This document shows, one piece after another, positions 47,030-57,904 of a stretch of DNA of 64,000 nucleotides. The stretch comes from Epiperipatus broadwayi (lineage: Eukaryota; Onychophora; Udeonychophora; Euonychophora; Peripatidae), in assembly GCA_028023455.1 (NCBI GenBank), contig JAQFVV010006221.1:9529011-9593010 (forward strand). The letters run 5' to 3'. Made by a program: the position numbers and the translations under genes. The notes beneath the pieces are model-generated. The model was not told where the DNA came from, did no database searches, and saw only the letters and a list, made by a program, of their open reading frames with translations. Positions within the stretch are counted from its first letter, which is position 1. Every line of letters starts with the position of its first letter.

Positions 47030-47865
47030 TATATGTATTATTTCCTTGAATGTTTTATTGTGAATCTGTCATTGTTATCATTATTATTGCAATTTTGTGA
47101 ATTCTAATTCAATGGGTAAAATTGCATCACACAAACAATGCTTCTGCAATTGATTACTTCACACATGATAGTCATTGTAGGTCAAATTACAGAATTTGTC
47201 AAAAAACAATAGTTATGTTTAGCAATAGAACATTTTATTTTTTTATTTTCACAGAAAATGTAGATCATGCAAGTGTGGGGCTTGGGTCTTGTGTGGTGGG
47301 TCATATGCAGTTGTACCATTTGCACCACCTCAAGCCAATTTTGTTTAAATCACAGAAAAACCTAAAGACAGATAAGATACAAATTGTGTTGAAAATTTCT
47401 GAAAAGATCATGATTGCTTTGTAGCTGTAAATGGAGTGAAGATTGTTGTCTGACATTTAAATATAAGTAAAAATCTGCATTGAAATCAAGTCACTTTTGC
47501 CATCGGAAAATAATTATAATGTGTTAAAAAATCATGGATACCATGCAAAGACACAATTATTACTATGATCCTTTTTACCCATCTTTTGATCTGTTTTGGC
47601 ACAATAACATAGGAAGAAAAAAATTGTTATCCCTTGTTTATACATTAACATATGACATGACTAAGTAGTCATTACATTATCTTTGCTTGCTTTTTATTGG
47701 CATAATTTTCTATTTTCATACTTTTATGTAATCTTTAGTAATTAACAGATGCAAGCAAATGGTTTGAATTAAAAAAATAAGATTTTCAGTTTTGACTGAT
47801 GGCTTATTAAGGAAAGGTGCATTAAATCCAAAGATCCAAGAACATTGTTCAAAATAATCTAAAAA
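47030..47865. other. AT-rich DNA, nothing recognised
   Basis: Contains a 100-codon frame on the plus strand at 47122-47424 (MHHTNNASAIDYFTHDSHCR start) with no family resemblance; its middle is slightly GC-richer. Not supported as a gene. Confidence 0.4.
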
Positions 47866-47869
47866 CTTT

Positions 47870-48010
47870 TCACAGATGAAAGCCATAAGTAAAAACTAGA
47901 CTGGGAATATTTGGATAGGACAACCCTGGACCTATTAAGCACAACCATTTGACATCTATTAATTACTAAAGCTTACACTAGATGGCATTAAAATGATGAA
48001 AGTAGAAGTC
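47870..48010 (-). repeat. Degenerate F1 half copy
   Basis: GAAAGCCATAAGTAAAAACTAGACTGGGAATATTTGG (compared with GGCCATAAGCCAGAAACTAG), CACAACCATTTGACATCTAT and TAGATGGCATTAAAATG follow the F1 order in reverse orientation. Confidence 0.65.
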
Positions 48011-48014
48011 TGTT

Positions 48015-49265
48015 AGTTAAAACATCCTATATTTATATAAATCAATATTTAGTTATAGAAATATGGTTCAGATAAAAATGGAGAAAGATAAGATGGAAGT
48101 ATATTAGATAAATATTAGAAAAGAATAAATGATAAAAATAATATTTAAAAAATAAATGATTTGGTAAACAAAATGTTTTACATGGAAGTAAAAAAAGAAG
48201 AAGAATATATTGAAAGAAATTTTATTGAGAGAAAAATAGATAGGAAGAGAAATTGACAAATGACCTTGAAATATATGCTTTGGAAACAGAAATAAGTCAT
48301 GAAAGGAGAAATGATTTCAGATGATCTGAGGATCTATTACAACTATCTCATCAGAATTAAAGATTATATGAAAGACTTAGTCATCTCCATTTTCTGTAAT
48401 AAAAACAGCTTCTATGAATTTCGTTCATTTATGATGCTTACATAGATAAAAGAAAAATATGATTTTCCTGGAATTTGGGATAAGCTGATTTCCAGCTTTG
48501 CTTATCTATCTTGATGCACAATAATGATGTTGTGTCACCAACTATGACTAAACGAACAGCAAACAAATATACAATAAAACTCAACAGAATAACAGCACAT
48601 ATATTTAGCAATAATAATTTATTAACAACTTGGAAAAATAATTACTATACTGATCTTCAACACTAATATAAAGTCTGCATTTGAGCGAGCTTAATCCACA
48701 GGTTAATTACTGAATAGAGAATACCGTGTACACAATTAAGGAAAAACTATTAATTAACTTTACCTTCACTACCATTTCTAGGCTTTATAACACGCTCTCT
48801 AAGAGCCTCTTGAGACATTCAAAATAATAATAAGACTGAGATGGTCTGTTAAGTGACCTACAGGAGCCAAGATTCTGGGACTGAAATCTTACGATGTTGA
48901 TCTTCACTGCTTTTCAACTCGCGGACGCAATAACAGTAGCAGCTACCACAGAAAAAGCAAGCAGTCCTTTTTTTCTAGCTTTTCATATCATCTCTTCTTT
49001 GGTTTCTCTTATCTTTTATGGAATAAATTCTTTGGCTTTAATCAGTTCACATTATTTAGAGTTTGTTGTCATACAACAAATATTCTTAGCCTTTTAATTA
49101 TACAATTAATTACTCTCTTAGGCATTTATTTCTATATACGGTAATGTTTTAGATTTATAATATTAATTAATCTTAGGAATTTATTTCCATATCTGAAGGT
49201 TTTAGATATATACAATTAATTAGTGTCTTAGGAATTTATTTCCATATAAGATAATTTATAAAATG
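48015..49265. other. AT-rich DNA, nothing recognised
   Basis: No gene supported. A 67-codon frame at 48894-49097 is hydrophobic but has no context. 49125-49255 has three imperfect repeats of a TTAGGAATTTATTTCCATAT-like 60-bp unit. Confidence 0.45.
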
Positions 49266-49699
49266 TATTCCATTAATACAGTGTTTCCCAACCTTTTTTG
49301 GCTCGCATACCACTTGGTAGTACATCACGCTAAATTGTACCACTTCGTAAAAATGACTGTATTTCATGAAACTTGTTATTGTGAGTGTGTTATTTTATTT
49401 GCATTATAAATATTATAGGGTGACCATGTATGTATTCACATCTCATAATGAGACAAATTACATTGAAACACGCCTAAACATCATGCCAGATTATAAACTC
49501 ACTGAAATTATAAACTCACTGTAACATATTTATATGTATGTGTTTGTTCAAAGTTTCATATTTTTTCCAAAATAATTTATTAAAGATTACATTATTACAT
49601 TAAAGGTTATTTGGTACATATTTTGTTCAAAGTGTTTTCTCATTTCTTCATTTGGTTTTCCCGAATTTGAGTCTGTTTTCTCTTTTTCGGAGCATCTTG

Positions 49700-49978
49700 C
49701 TATTGGTTGGGCCATGGAGAGGATAAATCCAGCATATCCCAAGTCATGGTAAAAATAACCTCAGGGGTTATCAGGCTATCTCTTGTTCTTGTTTTCTTTA
49801 TATTGTTCAGCATGAAGTTAATAGGATTAAAATTTTGATGATTAAATACTAGCTTGCATCTAGTAATCCACAATAGATGATCAAGAATTAATGAGAGTCT
49901 AATTTCTGGGTATGATCCTTTTCTGATACATTCTTTCAAATTAAATAATTTAGATTGATTTGCCTTGATCCGACTCAT
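49700..49978 (-). CDS. Unassigned 92-codon frame between the hAT transposase and its end
   Basis: Starts MSRIKANQSKLF, contains DHLLWITRCKLVFN and ends SSPWPNQ. The LLW...RCKLVFN stretch resembles the tryptophan-rich segment after the zinc knuckle in some LINE C-termini, so a small LINE fragment inserted in the hAT element is possible. It lies downstream of the transposase stop and is not part of it. Confidence 0.25.
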   Translation of the reverse strand: MSRIKANQSKLFNLKECIRKGSYPEIRLSLILDHLLWITRCKLVFNHQNFNPINFMLNNIKKTRTRDSLITPEVIFTMTWDMLDLSSPWPNQ

Positions 49979-50099
49979 TATTTATCTACTATTTTGTCAT
50001 ATTTCGTTTACTAATAAATGGTTTTAATAAAAACACAAAATTATAAAAAACCAATTAGTATATTTTCTTATCATAATCAAATATTTTTATAAAATAAAT

Positions 50100-50654
50100 T
50101 TAATGAGATCTTTGTGCTTGTTTCGAACAACATAATTTTTTGAAATTTGGTTTAAAAGATGCAAGGTATACCATTAAGTCTACAGCTGCGTTCAATCTGT
50201 TTCGATACTTATTTTTTTTAAAAATATATGAAGAAAAAGCTCTTCCTATTAATTCCGTACTAGTAAACGGTAATAATAATTTAAGAGCTTTCTCAGAAAG
50301 TTGTTCATATTCTTTAATGTTTAACCAAAAATTAATTAGATTGTGTCGTTTGAATTCTACTTGTAAAGTTCTGTCACATGATAATTCTATTAAATTTTCT
50401 TTATCCTTTATTGATAATGATGTAGCTTTTTCTAAATTTTCTGCATAGAAAGGGTTTGAAATCCAATTATCATTTGTGTTTTCGAGTTTTGGAAAATATT
50501 CCATGAAAGACAATTTTAATCCTGTTAAATGTGTTATTATATTTTCTCGTATATCTTGAGACAGACTAACCTTATTTTCAAACAAAAAAATATGTAGAGT
50601 TTTGAATACTTCCAGTTGATTGTTTTCGATACTTATATATATTACTGTTTCCAA
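50100..50654 (-). pseudogene. hAT transposase C-terminal domain, ZBED5-like
   Basis: 184 open codons covering the C-terminal part of a hAT transposase, including the dimerisation region. The signature KALKLLLPFTSTELIGRAFS (family pattern LLPF.TTYLCE.GFS) is followed by KYRNRLN, KPNFKKLC and the natural end KQAQRSH. The catalytic Glu of the CE.GFS motif is replaced by Gly, and the N-terminal two thirds (BED finger, DD residues) are absent, so it cannot be active. Full-length relatives have roughly 600 residues. Open because short; the start Met is arbitrary. Confidence 0.92.
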
Positions 50655-50899
50655 AAATCTAATTTCTTAATCATACTTTCAATTTTATCATTAACATTAA
50701 AGATCGTTATCGACTGTACATATTAACAACTTTACTGTATAATATTATTAATTAAAATAATTTTTATGAATTATAGGAAAAAACGTTTCTATATTTTTAT
50801 GATTTAATTTTTTTTTTATGTCCGCCATTATTGATTATTTTTCGTGTACCACCAACCAGCAACTCGCGTACCACCAGTGGTACGCGTACCACAGGTTAT

Positions 50900-52230
50900 G
50901 TTTATTTAAACTACGTTTAATTGGAACATTTCTTTTCAACGATTTATTTATCAGCATTCTTACGTTTAAAATATTTAATATTTTGCAAATGATAACAATG
51001 ATTAATTTATTAAAATTAGAAGGCAAGAATAATTAACATTTTTGAAGACGAAGGAAAAAATCAGCGCAAAAATATTGTAGATTTAAATGAAACAAACACA
51101 TGATACATTTTAAATGTTCAGATTCAAATTGAAACCAAATTTTTACTATAATAAAATTTAGATTAGGGAAAATTTGTTTTTCTCTTTAGAAAACAAAATG
51201 TTTAGATTTTTTTTCACAGTAAAAATTGAATTAAAAAAAAAGTTATTCCTTTGTCATTTGACTGCGAGAGCTTAAGTGTGCTGTAGGTGATCAAGTCGTC
51301 TGACCTGAGAGTTGACAATCGCAGAGTTTGATCGATTAGCAACGCATTCAGCTTAAAGACAGGGAGAAAAATAATCTTTTTTTAAAAAAAGAATTAAATA
51401 GTAAATAATGTTAAAGTGCTACGGAGACAAAATAGTACTGGATAATTCATGACTTGTAAAGACATGTTTAACCCATTCTTCCAAAAACTTCAATATAACC
51501 AAACAAACGACAATAACAAGGAAAACAATTTGCAATAAAATTAATAAAAAATCATTATATAAAAAACAGAATTCAACATGTGTATGATCAGGTGGGTCAG
51601 CAATATGAGATGGCATGGAGAGTTGAGGGTCGCGTGGAAAGTCTGAGTTCGAATCCTTTATATATATGTGCAGGTGTGTGTAAGCCTGTACAGTGTATTA
51701 AAAAACAGAATTGTAAAATACAAATCATAATTTTAAAAAAGAAAAAATATTTTTATTACTTTTATTGACAATTAATGTATAATAAGTCCAAGATTAATAA
51801 TATAACTAATATAAAACATTTTGGTTTAAAACACAGAAAAGAATGACCCAAAGGATACAACGCATTTATAAACTTCGCCTTTTTCTGATTCTGGACAAAC
51901 AACACACAAGTAATATTCTGCTTCAATTTTAAAGCTATTACGTTATTTTTTTGTACCAATAATTTCTTAATACCGTTAGTTAGATTTTTTAATTTTTTAA
52001 AAATAATTTACCCATTTTACTAGATATATGTTGGTGAATATACTTTTTGTGGCACAGTTCTGTAGTTACAAATCATCTCTGTTAACGTATTATATTTAAA
52101 ATAAAAATGTTACACAAACTCAATTAATCTTACGTGCAACTTAGTTATAAAGCCTCCTTACAGTACTATACACACAACAGTAATTTTTTTCCTATATTAA
52201 AATGGCGTAACAAAACATTTTCTACACTTT
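50900..52230. other. AT-rich DNA, with an F2 fragment at 51580-51670
   Basis: 51580-51670 reads GGGTCAGCAATATGAGATGG, GTCGCGTGGAAAGTCTGAG and TTCGAATCC: the F2 3' part with its best-preserved B box (GAGTTCGAATCC). Elsewhere no gene. Confidence 0.6.
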
Positions 52231-52234
52231 TTTT

Positions 52235-52345
52235 TTCTTCATATGTCATAGCATCGGCCGGGACGCGAACCCACAACCGTCTGCAACCAACTACTTGCTT
52301 GCAAAGCGGCTGCGATGACCTCTCGGCTAACAACGCTTAACAAAC
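52235..52345 (-). repeat. SINE-A copy
   Basis: Reverse complement: AGCGTTGTTAGCCGAGAGGT, B box GGGTTCGCGTCCCGG, then CCGATGCTATGACATATG and an A tail (T-run at 52229-52238). Flanks TAACAAAACATTTTCTA and TAACAAACACTTTATCA look like a decayed target duplication. The 68-codon frame across it is not coding. Confidence 0.88.
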
Positions 52346-52349
52346 ACTT

Positions 52350-53770
52350 TATCAAAATTATTCTCGATCTTTCCAAATCCAATTAAATCTATTTCTCTTG
52401 ACCCCAATTTTCTCTCCAACTTGACACAGTAAGCAAACATTTTTTTGTAGAAGAAGAATATTCGCAGAAAAAAAATATAAACTTTAACTTAACTTATGGA
52501 ACAAATTAGCCACATCAACACAGCCAAGACAGTGAACGCATATCAATAAAGCAGAAATATTGAAAACCCATAGCGAGCTATATGTAAACTAAACATAAAT
52601 AAACGTAAAGTATAAAATGAGCCACCTATACTTAAGCTTGGATGATAAATAAGCATAACATTTCAAGAAACATAGAATAGTCAATAAAATATTACTTTCA
52701 TAATTATAAAAACATTTATTTAAAATCAGATGTAAATTATTAACGTAACATGTTTTTCATCATTATTCTTTATTCTTATTATACATTATTCTTTGGATAA
52801 CAATTCTAGCAGGGGTAAATTGGACCTGGAATAAACTGAAATGATAAATCAACACTTCTTTCCAGAACGGAACCCATAATTGAATCTTTTTTATATTGAT
52901 TTTGCCATAAGAAAACAAAATATCAAATTTTTCTGAAGTAAAGAACTGAATTATGAATTACTATTTGTTTACAGCGATTTAATAATATAAATAAAATTCA
53001 ATTCATTATTGTTTACATAATATCTCGTCTTAATACTCTCATTGTGTATTTTGATACTAATCTTTATTTTTATTTGAACAAAAGTATTCATGCAGCATTG
53101 ACGTCTGTAGGATATGGTTTTTAATATGCAAATATATTTAAATTAAAGCTGTTAATAATCGTAGACGTAAAACCGATATTACTGAGAGGGGAAAAAGTAA
53201 GAATTTCTGTTCCTTATTATTTATTAATTCCTAAAAATAATTTTAAATTTAAATTTTTATTATTCATTATTTATATAAAATAATAATACATTTTAATATG
53301 GATGAAAAATAATAAATGATTTTGATTAGTGATTTTTTAAATAAACAAATAAAATGTTTAAATAAAAATACTTGTTACCCGCAATCTAATGGAAATAATA
53401 ATGAACTGATGACATCTATTTCTGCACCAATAGTAATGACGTCAATAAATCAAAATTAACTTGGTCTACTCTAGTATTTAAATAGACGACATGTGTATCA
53501 TGAAGCACAAATTTTTTTCATGGATTATTTGCCATTTAAAAAAAAAATTAAGAAGTTGGTTTTATGCTAAGATAAAAAACTTGGGACCATCTAAAACTCA
53601 AGGAATCTATATTCTTAAAAGAAAGATCCTCAACATTTGTCCTATTATGGTAAGGATAAATACTCAAATAAATAAATTTATAAGTATTTAAAAACAACAG
53701 TATACATTGATGTCACATAAAATTTAAGAAGTGAAGAAAAATAATCAATATTAATTGACCATTTAAACAT
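52350..53770. other. AT-rich DNA, nothing recognised
   Basis: No gene or repeat family identified. Confidence 0.5.
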
Positions 53771-53779
53771 ATTTAAATT

Positions 53780-55460
53780 TTTTTTAGAACAGCTTATTAC
53801 ATTAACCCATTTATTGGCCATTAAGAAAAACAATCGATAGAATTAAGATTTTCAAAACAGATTATTACATCACAAACCATTTATTGGCCATTTTGTGATT
53901 ACTTTGAATTATTACAACTTCAGAAATTTAATGGAACAATCATTGTTCCTAGATTGCTGTTAAAATTGGCTAATATTAATATAATAAACCATATTGAAGA
54001 AAATATAAAATTAAAACGATGTAAAGCAATTACCAATATCAATGAAAAAATACCAATTCTTATTCACGAATTCATGTTTGAGCAAAAAAAAAATTACTTT
54101 ATATTAAATATTTTTAAAATGTGAAATAAATAAAATAAATGAGTCACAGTTATTTCTTCTCAATTTAAAGGGATCTGCAGATCAAACAAGCATTTCGATA
54201 ACAGAATGCCTTTAAAAGAGTATTGCAAACTATGGCTTTGATAACAATTATTTAACACATAAGAATTTAATTCCATATACAACTACTGGCACAAGTTTCT
54301 ATGTTAAAAAAAATCAGAAGTTTCTAGACAATTATTAAATGAATATTGAAATCTGATTACATGCTATTGTGTAAATCATTATTTATTTGTTGAGATGCTA
54401 TAGCAGAAGTAAACCACCTTAAATCAATCAACTATTCTTTTTGTATCACCAATCTCCTAAAAAATCCAGAGACAAATGAAATCAAGTGCAGAAAATTTAG
54501 AAGCAAAAATTAGAAAGATTTGGTGAATATTAGGAATAAAATATATAGTTAGTTCCTTTAGATAAGCATTTGATTTTTGGCAAAATTTTGAACAATCATT
54601 TACATCATGCCACTGCAGATAAATACCATACAAAAACGGAACAATCCATGTTCATTAGATAATATAAAATAATTTATTCTCAACAATTTCTACTAAGTTT
54701 GACTCTAATATTTGACATGCTATATGAACAGTCTTTATTACCAGAAGCTTTACAAAGCAGAGGTACAATAATAGTTTACGCTTATAAAAGGAACACATCA
54801 TTGAAAGCAGGCCATTTCAGACATAAAATTTCATTTAATCATAATAGCAGACAATTTTGTATTATAAACAGAAATCATTCCTTAACATTGGATTCATCAA
54901 GAAATTAGTTTAATTATTTTGGAGTAGATTTATCATTATCAAAATGTATTTATGCATGTAGAGACTATTTAGATAATTGTGGAAGGAAAGTACCTTCCAA
55001 TTTAGATAATTTATATGATAACAATCAAAGCTTAAGCTATCAAACAATCTCAACCTGTAGTCAAGGCAACCTCCTTTAACAATAAAGATGATGGTTGCCT
55101 TGACTCCAAGTTGAGATTATTGATAATTTAAGGGTTGATTGTTAACATTTATATTTATAAACCTATTAAAGCCTTGAGAAATTGGCTTTATTGACTTAAT
55201 TAATTTATTTACATATTCCAAGCTTATATTATGTAATTATGCTGTGTGAGAGAGGTTTCAGTAAATTAATTTGATAAAAAATTGATTATATATTGAAGAT
55301 GTTGCAGGACATTATTTATTACAATGCATGGTACACCACAATATTTATTCAACCCATATGAATATATTTGAACTTGTTCAATGGAAAAATTATTCTGTTA
55401 GTGACAATTAAGCACACAAAAAAGCAGAAGAATAGGACATTATTATTAATCCTCTTTTGG
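53780..55460 (+). pseudogene. hAT transposase, KIAA1586-like, decayed
   Basis: Reading through stops and shifts gives blocks in family order. About 54165: LLNLKGSADQTSISITECL. About 54215: SIANYGFDNNYLTHKNLIPY, then a TGTSFYVKKN (family DGASVMLGKK). About 54400: AEVNHLKSINYSF. About 54465: NPETNEIKCRKF. 54695: LIFDMLYEQSLLPEALQSRG, the best-preserved block. About 55245: CERGFS in the hAT C-terminal motif, then FNPYEY near the end. An inverted-repeat insert sits at 55040-55125. No element ends were located. Confidence 0.8.
55040..55128. repeat. Hairpin inside the hAT pseudogene
   Basis: CAATCTCAACCTGTAGTCAAGGCAACC (shown in two parts: CAATCTCAACC and AGTCAAGGCAACC) is mirrored by GGTTGCCTTGACT and AGTTGAGATTATTG, with arms of about 30 bp. 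Confidence 0.85.
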
Positions 55461-55857
55461 GACTATTGTAAAATGTTCTATTATTACTAAATAAAAGTTA
55501 AATGTAATTTTTTATCAGTGTGCAAATAAATATACAAAGGAAAAAATGTTTTGATTGTATATGTTTCTTACAATAAAATTTGGGGATATAATAAAGTTGC
55601 TTCTTAATTAATATAATAAGGAACCAGATTTCTCATGTATTTTATTGCTTATTACTGCGAACATTGTGACACTTCTTTTTCTTTAGCAAAATGCCATTAA
55701 ATTCTTTAAGAATATACCTGAATCCATTTTCACTTTTACCATGAGCATTCATATTTGGAACTAAAATATTTGGATTTATTAATTAAAATAATTTTAAAAT
55801 CTCTACCTACTAATAATTTCTTTTGTAAGTTTTTGATTTTATCAGTGCATTACTCAT

Positions 55858-55956
55858 CTTTAGCTCAATCCTATCACAACTATCCATCAGCCGATACTGT
55901 GGGAGGTTGGCCTGACTTCTGACTGAATGTTAGTTGTGATAGGACTGAGCTAAAAG
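55858..55956. repeat. Short inverted repeat
   Basis: TTTAGCTCAATCCTATCACA (55859 on) pairs with TGTGATAGGACTGAGCTAAA (to 55954); 24-bp arms with one mismatch and a 48-bp spacer. Weaker pairing continues outward (GTAAGTTTTTGATTT against AAATCAAATACTTAC) across a bulge. Confidence 0.85.
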
Positions 55957-55959
55957 AAA

Positions 55960-56410
55960 TCAAATACTTACAATGCATATTATTGCACAATGATTGTACA
56001 CTCATTCACAGAGTATTAAAAGTAAACAGAAACTTGTCCCTGTAAATGCTCTAATAAAAAATAAATCACTCATTAATAACTTCTTTTGTAAAAGACTATT
56101 TGGTGGAAATACTAATTCCATTAGTTTATTACACACAAAAGAAAAAGAGAATATGGCATTGGAAACCAAAATATAAGAATTTAAAGTGATCTTTCTTATA
56201 ATCCTATGATAACTTAATATCTACCATCACTTATTTTTAGGTGTCTTTTTAAATATATTTATTAATAACAGCAGTAAGGGCTATAACATTAATAACTTTG
56301 TACATTTTCACTATCTGCTTTCTGAAATGTTATTTTATTTTTAATCTATTATCTCAAAAACTTCAATCCCTATTTTTAAATAAATTTAATAAAATCAAAT
56401 CAGAAACCTA
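55960..56410. other. AT-rich DNA, nothing recognised
   Basis: No gene supported. Confidence 0.5.
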
Positions 56411-56414
56411 GTTT

Positions 56415-56572
56415 TAAACCACTAAACATCACATGACCAATATCTCTTATGCTTGCACATAACTGTTATTAAACCAGGCAAAATTCTCCATACAGTAGTG
56501 CCACCCTGTGCCAACCAGAGTAATCAATGGATGCCAGAAGGGTTGTGCATAAAATTCCCATCTAGTTTTAGC
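56415..56572 (+). repeat. F1 5' end copy
   Basis: AAACCACTAAACATCACATG, GCTTGCACATAACTGTTATT, AAAATTCTCCATACAGTAGT and AATGGATGCCAGAAGGGTTG match the F1 unit, truncated after CCCATCTAG. Confidence 0.9.
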
Positions 56573-56749
56573 ATTACTGAATATTCAATAATAAACTCAT
56601 ACATTGTGTATGCTAAGAAAATCTTATTTATTGGTTTTTATATAATATGCTAATTTCTATTGACATAGTATGCTAAGCATGCTAGCAGCAGACTGGTGGT
56701 CATAATCATAGCAATAATAGTTTCAGAGAATATATATATATACATACAG

Positions 56750-57008
56750 TACTGATTAATGGTTGAATTGTTGGAGGGGTGAAAAGTTTGGAACCTGTCC
56801 AAGGAATTGCTATCTTAATATAAGCTGAGCATTGATTATATATATATGGGAGATTATGATATGGCCCAACTGATTAAGTGTTGGTTCAGCATGAAATACT
56901 TAATGGGGAACATTTATCTTTTTCATATGTGTATGGTCATATGTATTGGTTGTTTGAGATGAAGTGGAGGATGAATTTGGTCTAAAAAATCCTACCTTCA
57001 AATCTCTC
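56750..57008 (+). repeat. F2 single copy
   Basis: GATTAATGGTTGAATTGTTG, GCTATCTTAATATAAGCTGA, GGCCCAACTGATTAAG, GTTGGTTCAGCATGAAATAC and CATATGTGTATGGTCATATG follow the F2 forward order; the B-box end is decayed (CTTCAAATCTC). Confidence 0.82.
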
Positions 57009-57009
57009 C

Positions 57010-57780
57010 ATTTACTATAGTAATAATAAAGTTGTGCTAACACACATGAAACGTAAAGCTGTATAAATTAACAAACTAATTGTAATCAACAAATTAAAAT
57101 GGCTAAGCGCTATCGAGAAAGTGTATTTCTCATAATCATAATGTTATGATTCTCTCATTGGAATCATTATATATGTACAATATGCAAACTTTAGGCAAAT
57201 GAGTCAATTAGCCCATCTTTTATCTTTGTTGTGTGTTTTGAACCCATCTTTTAGTTATAGCAAAACATGATTCTTTGTAATTAATGGCGAAGGGGTCTTC
57301 CGGTTAATTATATATATATATACAGCCACTTGCAGTCTATTCTCATTACTACTATGATAGTCATAACATGGACTGATGATTTATTAACTTATTTTTTTAA
57401 ACATACATGTTGTATATTTGTAAAAAAATATTTAATTTTCAAATATATAACTAAGGCATATATGTATATTCGTATTTCTTTCTTCTCTTGTATGTGTAAC
57501 TGTTTTGTAACAATTATATTTCTCAAAAATGTTATTTGATTGTATAAACAATTTATCAACTATTATGTAATCCTCGTATTCTCTGTGATGTCAATAAAGT
57601 TTCTTTTAAATCTAAAATCATAAACGAATTAGAAACGATAATATTTCTATCATTTTAAATATAAATAAATGCACGTTATATATATATATTTCAATAAGCA
57701 TGATATTCTTTTATGTGAAGTATAAATAAATAGTTTTATAGATGGATGAATGAATATTAGACTTAAATGCCTGCAAATCA
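57010..57780. other. AT-rich DNA, nothing recognised
   Basis: No gene or repeat family identified. Confidence 0.5.
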
Positions 57781-57783
57781 TAA

Positions 57784-57901
57784 AACTATAATATTTTTTT
57801 TTATGTGTCAAAGCTTCGGCCGGTTAGCAAACCCCGGGACAACTGCTTATAAGGCAGCTGTGCTAATCACTTGGCCATCAACGCTTGACAACTATAATAT
57901 T
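57784..57901 (-). repeat. SINE-A with exact 12-bp target duplication
   Basis: AACTATAATATT occurs at 57784-57795 and 57890-57901, flanking 57796-57889. Reverse complement: CAAGCGTTGATGGCCAAGTG (A box), CCCGGGGTTTGCTAACC (B box region), GGCCGAAGCTTTGACACAT and an A tail. The cleanest SINE-A insertion in the window. Confidence 0.95.
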
Positions 57902-57904
57902 AGT

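Larger units (their letters stand above)
49271..50896 (-). mobile_element. hAT transposon remnant (ZBED5/SCAND3-like)
   Basis: The left end is a terminal repeat CAGTGTTTCCCAACCTTTTT at 49279 followed by GGCTCGCATACCACTTGG. The matching end at 50866-50896 (CTCGCGTACCACCAGTGGTA, CGCGTACCACAGGTT) stops about 11 bp short of the expected terminus. CAGTG termini with GGTAC/GTACC subterminal boxes are typical of this hAT group. The transposase remnant lies at 50100-50654. The right terminus is missing, so no target duplication can be confirmed. Confidence 0.85.

Noticed and set aside
47122-47424. 100-codon open frame as a host gene
   Set aside because: No domain, no splice or promoter context, no codon or family resemblance.
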